Below are positions 25,267-31,832 of a stretch of DNA of 31,832 nucleotides, one piece after another. The first letter of the stretch is position 1. Each line of letters starts with the position of its first letter. The stretch is from Eggerthella sp. CAG:298. GTDB taxonomy: Bacteria; Actinomycetota; Coriobacteriia; Coriobacteriales; Eggerthellaceae. The stretch is from the NCBI GenBank assembly GCA_000435675.1, contig FR895139.1:1-31832 (forward strand), written 5' to 3'. The position numbers were made by a program, and so were the translations under genes. Under the pieces are notes generated by a model. The model worked only from the letters and a program-made list of their open reading frames with translations. It made no database searches and had not been told where the DNA came from.

Positions 25267-25365
25267 GAAAGGTTCACCGAAGTGCTACCAAGCACTTCTG
25301 GCGCGAGAGTCAAGACTTGCGAAGCAACCGCGAAGCGGCTTGGTCTTGACGCGAGCGAACTTCTG
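25261..25365. other. Hairpin-rich spacer between the two tRNA-Pro tail copies
   Basis: No credible ORF. Successive perfect hairpins are TGAACC-GAAA-GGTTCA (25261-25276) and GAAGTGCT-ACCA-AGCACTTC (25279-25298). A three-way-junction-like fold follows at 25309-25350: the outer stem GTCAAGAC/GTCTTGAC encloses TTGC-GAA-GCAA and CCGC-GAA-GCGG. This density of perfect stems suggests selection for RNA structure or DNA cruciforms. Confidence 0.7.
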
Positions 25366-25442
25366 CGTCCCGACCAGAAATCTAAACGGGAGAGCAATCG
25401 CTCTCCCGTTTTGTTTATACAGGACGACTACCTGCGCAGCAG
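25366..25442. repeat. Direct repeat, copy 2 (tRNA-Pro tail plus terminator)
   Basis: Exact 77-bp copy of 25161-25237. It ends 17 bp before the stop of the convergent TVP38-like gene. The repeated terminator is nearly symmetric and could stop transcripts from both sides. Confidence 0.95.
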
Positions 25443-25459
25443 ACACAAAATATCAACAC

Positions 25460-26263
25460 CTATTTATCTTTGCGCGAACCGTTTCCTATATGATGGCGCG
25501 CCAAGAACTCCATGATGCGATTGCTGAAGATGAGCGCGATGATCGCGAGCACGATGAGCACCGCGAAGATCGCTACGCTCTCCCACAAACGTCCATCGAG
25601 CAACCCTTCAGCAGCATAAGCAGAAAGAATGATCCCTGGCGAACGTGCAATGGTGGTGATAGCCACAAAGGGCTTCAGCTTCATATCCGTAAGCGGCACG
25701 ATATAGGTGAACGTATCTTTCGGCAACCCCGGGATAAGGAACAAGATGAACACGATGATGTTCAAGCGCCCCGTTTTCTCGAAGTCCTGGAATTTTTTCA
25801 AGTGCTGGTCGGAAATGAGGTCCTTGACGAACGGTGCACCCAAACGGTGGACCAACTCATAGACGAATGCGCTCGAGATCGCGCAACCAAATAGGATGAG
25901 CAGCGAACCCCAAAGCGGCCCATAGAGCATGCCCGCCGCCATCTGAGTGACTTCGCCGGGAATGAAGGCAACCACGACCTGGATGAATTGGAGCGCAAGG
26001 AGCACCAGAACACCCGCAGCACCTGCATCTTGGATGCGCTCGATCACGCGATCGACGCCACCTGGTTCGAAGATATCCTTGAACAGCGGAAGCAGCGCGA
26101 CCACGACGATGATGCACAGAACGAAGAACCCGATGAGACCCAGGAACTTGAAAAGGTCTGAGCGCTTCACCTCCTTGTTGAAGAGGCGAACCGTGCTCTC
26201 TTGTTTGGCAGAATCTTCTGTTAGAGGTTGCTTTGCCTTGCTCTGGTGTTTCTTTTCAGTCAT
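25460..26263 (-). CDS. TVP38/TMEM64 family (VTT domain) membrane protein
   Basis: A 267-residue membrane protein. A charged cytoplasmic N-terminus of about 35 residues is followed by five to six hydrophobic segments. FIPGEVTQMAAGMLYGPLWG (about residues 100-119), the Gly-rich FGCAISSAFVYELVHRLG and the loop LFLIPGLPKDTFTYIVPLT are the VTT/SNARE-assoc signature. The family (DedA/TVP38-like) is thought to move or scramble lipids across membranes; the exact substrate is unknown. The start lies 5 nt after the coaBC stop with no strong ribosome site, so translation is probably coupled. Confidence 0.9.
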   Translation of the reverse strand: MTEKKHQSKAKQPLTEDSAKQESTVRLFNKEVKRSDLFKFLGLIGFFVLCIIVVVALLPLFKDIFEPGGVDRVIERIQDAGAAGVLVLLALQFIQVVVAFIPGEVTQMAAGMLYGPLWGSLLILFGCAISSAFVYELVHRLGAPFVKDLISDQHLKKFQDFEKTGRLNIIVFILFLIPGLPKDTFTYIVPLTDMKLKPFVAITTIARSPGIILSAYAAEGLLDGRLWESVAIFAVLIVLAIIALIFSNRIMEFLARHHIGNGSRKDK

Positions 26264-26268
26264 GCGTA

Positions 26269-27486
26269 CTAGCGCCTCATTGCAGCGATCGTATCGAGGA
26301 TGATATCGGCAAGCTCCGCCTTCGACATGAGCGGCAGATGCGTTTCTTCTTCAGAGGTAACGAGCCACACTTCATCGTCATCCTTGCCGAACACCTTATT
26401 CGCACCTACTTCGTTCGCCACGATCATATCGGCATTCTTCTTGATGAGCTTCTTGCGCGCATTGTCGATGACATCGTTGGTTTCCGCCGCAAACCCAACC
26501 ACGATCTGATCGGTCTTTGCGTTCCCCAAGGTTGCGAGCACATCGGGGTTCTCAACGAGCGCGATGTTGGCCAGCTCAGCATCATTGATACCCTTCTTGA
26601 GCTTGCGATCCATCTCTTTTGCAGGACGGACATCGGCTACCGCAGCCGCGAAGATCCCCATATCGCACGCATCGAAGACAGGCATTGCTGCTTCGAGCAT
26701 ATCGCGCGCTGATTCAACATAGATGACCTCCACGCCCTCTGGCGCAGGCAGTGCGACCGGTCCTGAAACGAGCGTAACCTCGGCGCCCTTTCGCGCAGCA
26801 GCCTCAGCAAGGGCATAACCGAACTTCCCTGAAGAGCGGTTCGTGATATAGCGCACAGGATCGATAGCCTCCACCGTAGGACCAGCCGTGATCATGACGC
26901 GCTTGCCAGCGAGCACCTGCGGCTCGCTCGTTGAAACAGGCGCATCAAGTGCTTCGAGCACGCGCGAAACGATCAATTCTGGCTCGGGTAAACGGCCCTT
27001 CCCCACTTCGCCACATGCAAGATAGCCCGCATCGGGTTCGATGAAAGAGATGCCGAACGCGCGCAGGCGAGCCATGTTGTCCTGCGTGATGGGATTCTCA
27101 TACATGTGCACGTTCATAGCAGGAGCGATCATGATAGGCGCCGTGGTGGCAAGCAGCGTAGTGGTAAGCAGGTCATCAGCAAGCCCATGCGCGATCTTAG
27201 CCATCACGTTCGCCGTGCAAGGAGCAACGAGAACGAGATCAGCCTCTTGAGAAAGAGAGATATGATGAATGGGATCCTGCGGGTTATCGAAGAGCTCCAC
27301 CGCTACCGGCTCGTTGGTGAGCGCACGAAATGTGAGCGGATCGATAAAATGCGTGGCATGTTCGGTCATCATAACCTTCACGCGCACGTCGGCTTTCTGC
27401 AGGCCGCGCACGATCTCGGCAGCCTTGTAAGCAGCGATGCAACCCGTGATTCCAATAAGGACGGTTTTCTGTGGTTTAGAAGCCAT
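26269..27486 (-). CDS. coaBC: Bifunctional phosphopantothenoylcysteine decarboxylase / phosphopantothenate-cysteine ligase
   Basis: A 405-residue fused enzyme of coenzyme A synthesis. The N-terminal CoaC half is a flavoprotein, with GITGCIAAYKAAEIVRGL, the active His in PIHHISLS, the PAMNVHMYENP segment and the Cys in YLACGEVGKGRL. The C-terminal CoaB half has ITAGPTVEAIDPVRYITN, SSGKFGYALAE and RKLKKG. It joins Cys to phosphopantothenate and decarboxylates the product to phosphopantetheine. ATG 27486 has AAGGAG 7 nt upstream; the open frame continues beyond but is not needed. It is divergent from the CmpB-type gene and coupled with the TVP38 gene. Confidence 0.96.
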   Translation of the reverse strand: MASKPQKTVLIGITGCIAAYKAAEIVRGLQKADVRVKVMMTEHATHFIDPLTFRALTNEPVAVELFDNPQDPIHHISLSQEADLVLVAPCTANVMAKIAHGLADDLLTTTLLATTAPIMIAPAMNVHMYENPITQDNMARLRAFGISFIEPDAGYLACGEVGKGRLPEPELIVSRVLEALDAPVSTSEPQVLAGKRVMITAGPTVEAIDPVRYITNRSSGKFGYALAEAAARKGAEVTLVSGPVALPAPEGVEVIYVESARDMLEAAMPVFDACDMGIFAAAVADVRPAKEMDRKLKKGINDAELANIALVENPDVLATLGNAKTDQIVVGFAAETNDVIDNARKKLIKKNADMIVANEVGANKVFGKDDDEVWLVTSEEETHLPLMSKAELADIILDTIAAMRR

Positions 27487-27622
27487 TTCATCTCCTTGAT
27501 TCACTATATCTTTGTTATTGTAGGACAAGATGAACCGCTCGCTTGGAATGGCGCGAACTTCATCAAAACTTAATACCCTCACCATATTTTCTGTAAGCCA
27601 AGAAGCACACGAAAGGAGTCAC

Positions 27623-28351
27623 ATGGAAGAGCCGCAGCACGCAAACGCTAAAAGCGTTATCCACGGTATCACTTCCATGGTCTCGCCACGCTATATCCAG
27701 CTCTCTTTCGCAAAGCTCTTTTGGATCTTCGTGGTTGGCTCGATCCTCGGCCTTTTGATCGAAGACGTCTTCCACGTGCTTGTTTACCATGAATGGGAAA
27801 GTCGTGCGGGTCTCGTGTGGGGTCCGTTCTCTCCGCTCTACGGTGTAGGAGCGGTGGTCCTAACGGTGTTCCTCAATCGGTTCTACTACACTCACAATCT
27901 GATCATCTTCCTCATAGCCATGGTGCTCGGCTCCGCCATGGAATACCTGGCGAGCCTGATCATGGAGGTGTTCTGGCAGGCGATCGCCTGGGATTACAGC
28001 GGTACGTTCGGCTCGATCGATGGGCGTACGAACTTCTTATTCGGCGTGATGTGGGGCATGCTCGGTCTGGTTTGGGTACGCATGATCATGCCGCGCATCA
28101 AGTTCATCTTCCAGCACATCAATTTCAAGAGCACAGCCATGCGCATCTTCACGTGGCTCATGGTCATCTTCATGGCGGTCAACATCGTGGTCACGGTGCT
28201 CGCGCTTCACCGCGAAGGACAGCGCACGGAGAACATCCCTCCTGCAACACCGATCGATGTATGGCTCGATGAAACATTCCCCGATGACTGGATGCAGAAA
28301 CGCTTCGAGAATATGACCGTTTCGAAGGATGTCGGAGCAAAGAGCTCTTAA
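27623..28351 (+). CDS. CmpB-type putative ABC transporter permease-like membrane protein
   Basis: A 242-residue membrane protein with about five hydrophobic segments. It matches the family often annotated putative ABC transporter type IV (ABC_trans_CmpB). Signatures are GLLIEDVFHVL, the WGPFSPLYGVGAVVL loop, GSAMEYLASLIMEVFW and WDYSGTFGSIDGRTNFLFG. No ATPase partner is nearby, and the true function is unknown. ATG 27623 has AAAGGAG 5 nt upstream. It stands alone on the plus strand. An inverted repeat AAGAGCTC/GAGCTCTT (28340-28374) spans its stop but lacks a T run, so I do not call it a terminator. Confidence 0.85.
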   Translation: MEEPQHANAKSVIHGITSMVSPRYIQLSFAKLFWIFVVGSILGLLIEDVFHVLVYHEWESRAGLVWGPFSPLYGVGAVVLTVFLNRFYYTHNLIIFLIAMVLGSAMEYLASLIMEVFWQAIAWDYSGTFGSIDGRTNFLFGVMWGMLGLVWVRMIMPRIKFIFQHINFKSTAMRIFTWLMVIFMAVNIVVTVLALHREGQRTENIPPATPIDVWLDETFPDDWMQKRFENMTVSKDVGAKSS

Positions 28352-28486
28352 GAACGCAGGTCACTGGAGCTCTTGTACGCGAAGGCCTTACCTTTTATCA
28401 CGCGAAGGCGTTCGCTCTTCAGCGCTGCGCGCACAGACATCAACACCATTGAACAGAACGCTGTCCGAAAGGAGCGATCGCGCCCC

Positions 28487-29533
28487 CTAAACGAGCGCGA
28501 AGCTCTCGCGTTCTTCGGTGATACCGCAATTCTCCTGATAGGCAGCGAGCACTTCATGTCCGCGCTCGGTGAGCCCGATGCGACGATCAGCCAACTGCGA
28601 GATAGCTTGAATGAGATCATCTGGCAGCGGCGCCATGAAGCTGAGCGTATCGTTGATGCAGGGATGCTGGAACTCGATGAAATACGAATGAAGGAACTGG
28701 CGGCAGAGCCCGAGATTGCTGCTCTTCCCTGGGTTGCCATAGGTCTGATCGCCCACCACCCAGTGATTGATGTATTCCATATGCACACGGATCTGATGCG
28801 TGCGCCCTGAGTAGAGCTTGCATTCAACGAGCGTAAAGCCGTTGTCCTTAAGCCCTGATTCAAACCGCTCGAGCACATTGAACGTAGTGACCGACGAGCG
28901 CGCCTGAGGCTTATCGGAAACCTGCATGCGCGTACGATTCTTGTCGCTACGAAAGATCGGTGCATCGATCAGGCCCGTATCGCTCGCGATGTTACCGTGC
29001 ACCAGGCAAAGATACTTACGATCAACATTGCGGCGACGGATCTCATCTTGAAGGATATAGCCCACTTCGTCATTCTTCGCACAGAGCATGAGCCCGCTCG
29101 TGTCGCCGTCCAAACGATGCACGATACCCGGACGATCATCGCCCTGAATGTGAGCGAGATTCTCGCGTCCATAGTGGTGGATGAGCGCATTGGAGAGCGT
29201 TCCTCCTGGATGTCCAGGCGAAGGATGGCAGATGAGTCCTGGCTGCTTGTTGATCACGAGCAGGTCGTCATCTTCGTAGTAGACCTCAAGAGGAATATCC
29301 TCAGGCTCAAGGTAGACATGCGTCTCTTCAACAAGCTCCTCATAGATGATAAGGTCGCCCTCGTTCACGATATCTTTCTTGGTGGGTTCTTTGCCATTCA
29401 AGAAGACCTTGCCCGCCTCAATCTGCTTGACCGCCTTGCTGCGCGTCGGATACAGACCAGCTTCGAAAAGATACGAATCGAGACGCATCCCGGCATACAG
29501 ATCGCTTACCGTATTCGAGAGTTTTCTCGCCAT
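28487..29533 (-). CDS. rluD: RluD-family 23S rRNA pseudouridine synthase
   Basis: A 348-residue protein with an N-terminal S4 RNA-binding domain (about residues 16-65) and a pseudouridine synthase domain. The catalytic motif GIVHRLDGDTSGL holds Asp 142, and SGRTHQIRVHM and VVGDQTYG follow. It converts uridines to pseudouridines in rRNA; the target positions are assumed from RluD relatives. A strong AGGAGG lies 8 nt before the ATG. It is 12 bp after lspA, the usual ileS-lspA-rluD order. The end has an extra charged C-terminal stretch of about 25 residues. Confidence 0.94.
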   Translation of the reverse strand: MARKLSNTVSDLYAGMRLDSYLFEAGLYPTRSKAVKQIEAGKVFLNGKEPTKKDIVNEGDLIIYEELVEETHVYLEPEDIPLEVYYEDDDLLVINKQPGLICHPSPGHPGGTLSNALIHHYGRENLAHIQGDDRPGIVHRLDGDTSGLMLCAKNDEVGYILQDEIRRRNVDRKYLCLVHGNIASDTGLIDAPIFRSDKNRTRMQVSDKPQARSSVTTFNVLERFESGLKDNGFTLVECKLYSGRTHQIRVHMEYINHWVVGDQTYGNPGKSSNLGLCRQFLHSYFIEFQHPCINDTLSFMAPLPDDLIQAISQLADRRIGLTERGHEVLAAYQENCGITEERESFALV

Positions 29534-29545
29534 GGAATTCGCCTC

Positions 29546-30016
29546 CTATTCGCTGTGTTCCGCATGCTTCGACGCGGCAAGAAACTTGATGAGAAATGCG
29601 ATGAGCACACATATGATACCGCAGGTGATCCCCGCATCAGCAATATTGAAATTCGGGAAATCGATGAAGAGCGGCTCGACAAAATCGACCACGTAGCCGC
29701 GCACGAGCCTATCGATCATGTTTCCCAAGCCTCCTGCGAAGATGAGCGCAAGACCCACTGTTTCCAACACCGAAGCTTCTTTGGACACATAGATCATATA
29801 GGCCAAGATGATCGCGCAGAGCACGATGCTCACGATAACGAGCACGATAACCATGCCCGAGAACGAACCCCATGCCGCGCCGAAATTGTGAACGAGACGA
29901 AAACCAACAACGCCATCGATGACAGGAACGAGCGCAGTGCTTGGCGTATGCGCTTCCATGTAGGCCTTCACTACCTGGTCGCAAACACACCAAAGCACGA
30001 CCACCACCCCGAACAA
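29546..30016 (-). CDS. lspA: Lipoprotein signal peptidase II
   Basis: An aspartic signal peptidase that cleaves prolipoprotein signal peptides after lipid addition. Motifs are CDQVVKAYM, NFGAAWG, GNMIDR (Asp 102), VVDF and FNIADAG (Asp 127). Asp 102 and 127 are the catalytic pair. About four transmembrane segments. The start is unclear: TTG at 30016 is the only ordinary start in frame, has no ribosome site and begins directly in the first membrane segment. The frame is open for 16 more codons to an ATT at 30064, which has AGGAT about 6 nt upstream and 9 nt to the ileS stop. That start would give a basic N-terminus, as is typical. Confidence 0.92.
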   Translation of the reverse strand: MFGVVVVLWCVCDQVVKAYMEAHTPSTALVPVIDGVVGFRLVHNFGAAWGSFSGMVIVLVIVSIVLCAIILAYMIYVSKEASVLETVGLALIFAGGLGNMIDRLVRGYVVDFVEPLFIDFPNFNIADAGITCGIICVLIAFLIKFLAASKHAEHSE

Positions 30017-30073
30017 GAGATAGTTGCGTCGTGCTTTGCTTGATTGTTGTTCAGTAAGCGAAATGCCGCGATC

Positions 30074-31832
30074 CTATCCAATAGCATCGAGCGCATCGCC
30101 ACAGCGCTCGCATACATCGGGATGGTGAGGGTTGCCACCCAGTACCCGGAAGTTCCAGCAGCGCGGGCATTTATCGAGATCGGATACGGAGATCTCGACC
30201 GTAAGCTCATCGCCACGCTCGAAGGCGACCTTGCTCACGATGAGCAATTCCTCGAAGAAGCCCTCGTCAAAATCGGTGAGCACGTCGTATTCTGCCTGCG
30301 GCACTGTTGCTCTCACCACTGCTTCCTGACTCTTATTGATAGCTTTCTCAACGCGCTTCTCCTCGAGCGCCTTGGTCACTTCATCGCGGAACGCAAGTAC
30401 CACTTCGAAGCGCTTCTCGATACGCTCTGCTTCGTGCTCAGGAATGAGCGGCACGAAATTCCCACGCTCAGGCCAGCCAGCAAGCTGCACGCTGATCGGA
30501 TGATCCTGCGATTCCGCCAGGCCCTTCGGGTAATTCTGCCACACTTCTTCCGTCGTGAAGCTGATGATAGGCGTGAGCAAACGCACGAGCACTTCGAGCA
30601 CGTTCGCAAGCACCGTTTGAGCGCTGCGACGCGAGCGCGCATCGGGCGCATCGGAATAGAGGCGATCCTTGAGCGCATCCAAATAAACAGCCGAAAGATC
30701 GCCGACCACATAATCGTAGATCAAGCGGTACACATGATGGAACTTGAAGTTGTCGTACGCTTCGTTCACTTCATCGAGCAAACGGCCCAAACGAACGAGT
30801 GCCCACTGGTCGAACGGCTCAAGCTGATCCCACTCAACGACCGCATCGTTCATAGAGAAATCGTTCAGAACGCCCAGCAGGAAACGGAAGGTGTTGCGGA
30901 AACGACGATAGGTATCGGAAGTGCGCTTCAAGATGTCTTGCGAGATGCTCACATCTTGAGAATAATCGACGCTCGCAACCCACAAGCGCAGCACGTCAGC
31001 GCCGTACTTGTCCATGACCTCAGCAGGATCGATGCCGTTACCAAGCGACTTCGACATCTTGTGGCCATTCTCGTCCACCGTGAAGCCGCAGTGCATGACC
31101 GCTTTGTAGGGCGCCGTTTCATAGGCGCCGATAGACGTGAGCAGCGAAGACTGGAACCAGCCACGATGCTGGTCGGAACCTTCAAGGTAGAGATCGGCCG
31201 GGAAACGCAGGCCAGGACGCTTCTTACAAACTGAAGTATGCGAAACGCCGCTCTCCCACCAAACGTCCAAGATATCGGATTCGGGAACCAGATCGGTGCA
31301 GCCACACACCTCGCAAGCCGTACCTGCTGGAAGATAGCTTGCTGGGCTTTCGGTGAACCAGGCATCGGAGCCCTTCTCTTCGAAGAGCTTGATGACCGCA
31401 TCGAAGGTCTCTGCCGTGGCGACCGTATTGCCGCACTTCGCGCACTTGAAGACCGGAATGGGCACGCCCCAAGAGCGCTGGCGCGAGATGCACCAGTCGG
31501 GACGCTCGGCAACCATGGAACCGATGCGATTCTTAGCCCACTCAGGAACCCACTGCACGTCTTCGTTGATCGCTTTCAGTGCCTGCGTGCGCAGATCGTT
31601 CTTGTCCATGGAAACGAACCATTGATCGGTCGCGCGGAAGATGACCGGCTGATGGCAACGCCAGCAATGCGGATAGCTGTGAACGATATCGACATGAGCA
31701 ACGAGAACGCCCTGCTCGCGCAGCCATTCGATGATGCGCGGGTTAGCCTCATCCACATCAAGACCCGCAAAAGGACCTGCTTCGTCGGTGAGCACGCCAT
31801 TATCGTCGACAGGCATGAGGATCGGAAGATCG
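30074..31832 (-). CDS. ileS: Isoleucyl-tRNA synthetase, 5' part outside window
   Basis: The C-terminal 585 residues or so of IleS. The frame is open through the window end, so the N-terminus with HIGH lies beyond it. The visible part has the end of the editing domain (HVDIVHSYPHCWRC, ATDQWFVSM), the catalytic GHKMSKSLGNG loop, the tRNA-binding helical domain, and the C-terminal zinc motif CPRCWNF with CERCGDA. It charges tRNA-Ile and edits Val. It is first of ileS-lspA-rluD on the minus strand. Any T-box leader would be upstream and is not visible. Confidence 0.96.
   Translation of the reverse strand, partial: DLPILMPVDDNGVLTDEAGPFAGLDVDEANPRIIEWLREQGVLVAHVDIVHSYPHCWRCHQPVIFRATDQWFVSMDKNDLRTQALKAINEDVQWVPEWAKNRIGSMVAERPDWCISRQRSWGVPIPVFKCAKCGNTVATAETFDAVIKLFEEKGSDAWFTESPASYLPAGTACEVCGCTDLVPESDILDVWWESGVSHTSVCKKRPGLRFPADLYLEGSDQHRGWFQSSLLTSIGAYETAPYKAVMHCGFTVDENGHKMSKSLGNGIDPAEVMDKYGADVLRLWVASVDYSQDVSISQDILKRTSDTYRRFRNTFRFLLGVLNDFSMNDAVVEWDQLEPFDQWALVRLGRLLDEVNEAYDNFKFHHVYRLIYDYVVGDLSAVYLDALKDRLYSDAPDARSRRSAQTVLANVLEVLVRLLTPIISFTTEEVWQNYPKGLAESQDHPISVQLAGWPERGNFVPLIPEHEAERIEKRFEVVLAFRDEVTKALEEKRVEKAINKSQEAVVRATVPQAEYDVLTDFDEGFFEELLIVSKVAFERGDELTVEISVSDLDKCPRCWNFRVLGGNPHHPDVCERCGDALDAIG

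Noticed and set aside
28340..28374. Inverted repeat AAGAGCTC/GAGCTCTT as terminator of the CmpB-type gene
   Set aside because: The loop is 19 nt and no T run follows.
28997..30043. Plus-strand open frame of 348 codons opposite rluD and lspA
   Set aside because: It spans two real genes and their junction on the other strand; no motif.
30044..31234. Long plus-strand open frame (396 codons) opposite ileS
   Set aside because: It lies wholly antisense to IleS with KMSKS and zinc motifs and has no recognisable domain.

Overview
The window looks like the chromosome of an anaerobic, menaquinone-making actinobacterium, most likely a member of the Coriobacteriia (Eggerthellaceae-like). This rests on gene content: a MenA-type prenyltransferase, indolepyruvate:ferredoxin oxidoreductase with two PaaK ligases, a six-subunit Ech hydrogenase, and a large VanW-type cell wall protein. 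The base composition is moderately high in G+C. The assignment is an inference from families and not a database match.

Left edge (1-1756): the 3' part of a tyrosine-recombinase integrase runs off the window start. It is followed by tRNA-Gly(UCC) and a 191-bp-offset duplication of that tRNA's 3' tail plus terminator. Next come a MATE transporter (-), a hotdog thioesterase (-) and a divergent UbiA/MenA prenyltransferase (+).

Centre-left (4722-16739, all on the minus strand): one closely packed run, read right to left as pgsA, vanW-like, paaK2, ACT2, dacF-like, FHA, iorA, iorB, ACT1, paaK1, gluQ. Several junctions overlap or are a few bases apart. It mixes envelope genes with an aryl-pyruvate oxidation module. 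Centre (16813-22250, minus): echABCDEF, in the classical order. A terminator-like hairpin separates it from pgsA.

Right part: a WalJ/YycJ-type metallo-beta-lactamase and UPF0371 (DUF1846) on the minus strand; tRNA-Pro(GGG) with a second, independent tail-plus-terminator duplication (205-bp offset); a TVP38-family membrane protein and coaBC (-); a CmpB-type membrane protein (+); then rluD-like, lspA and the 3' part of ileS (-), which is cut by the window end.

How the genes may work together: IorAB would oxidise aryl-pyruvates to aryl-acetyl-CoA and reduce ferredoxin. Ech could re-oxidise that ferredoxin with H2 release and ion pumping. The PaaK ligases interconvert aryl-acetates and their CoA esters. 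The least ordinary feature is the pair of tRNA loci. Both have a duplicated tRNA tail and terminator, an exact 12-nt inverted copy of the tRNA's own T-arm, and a hairpin-rich spacer.
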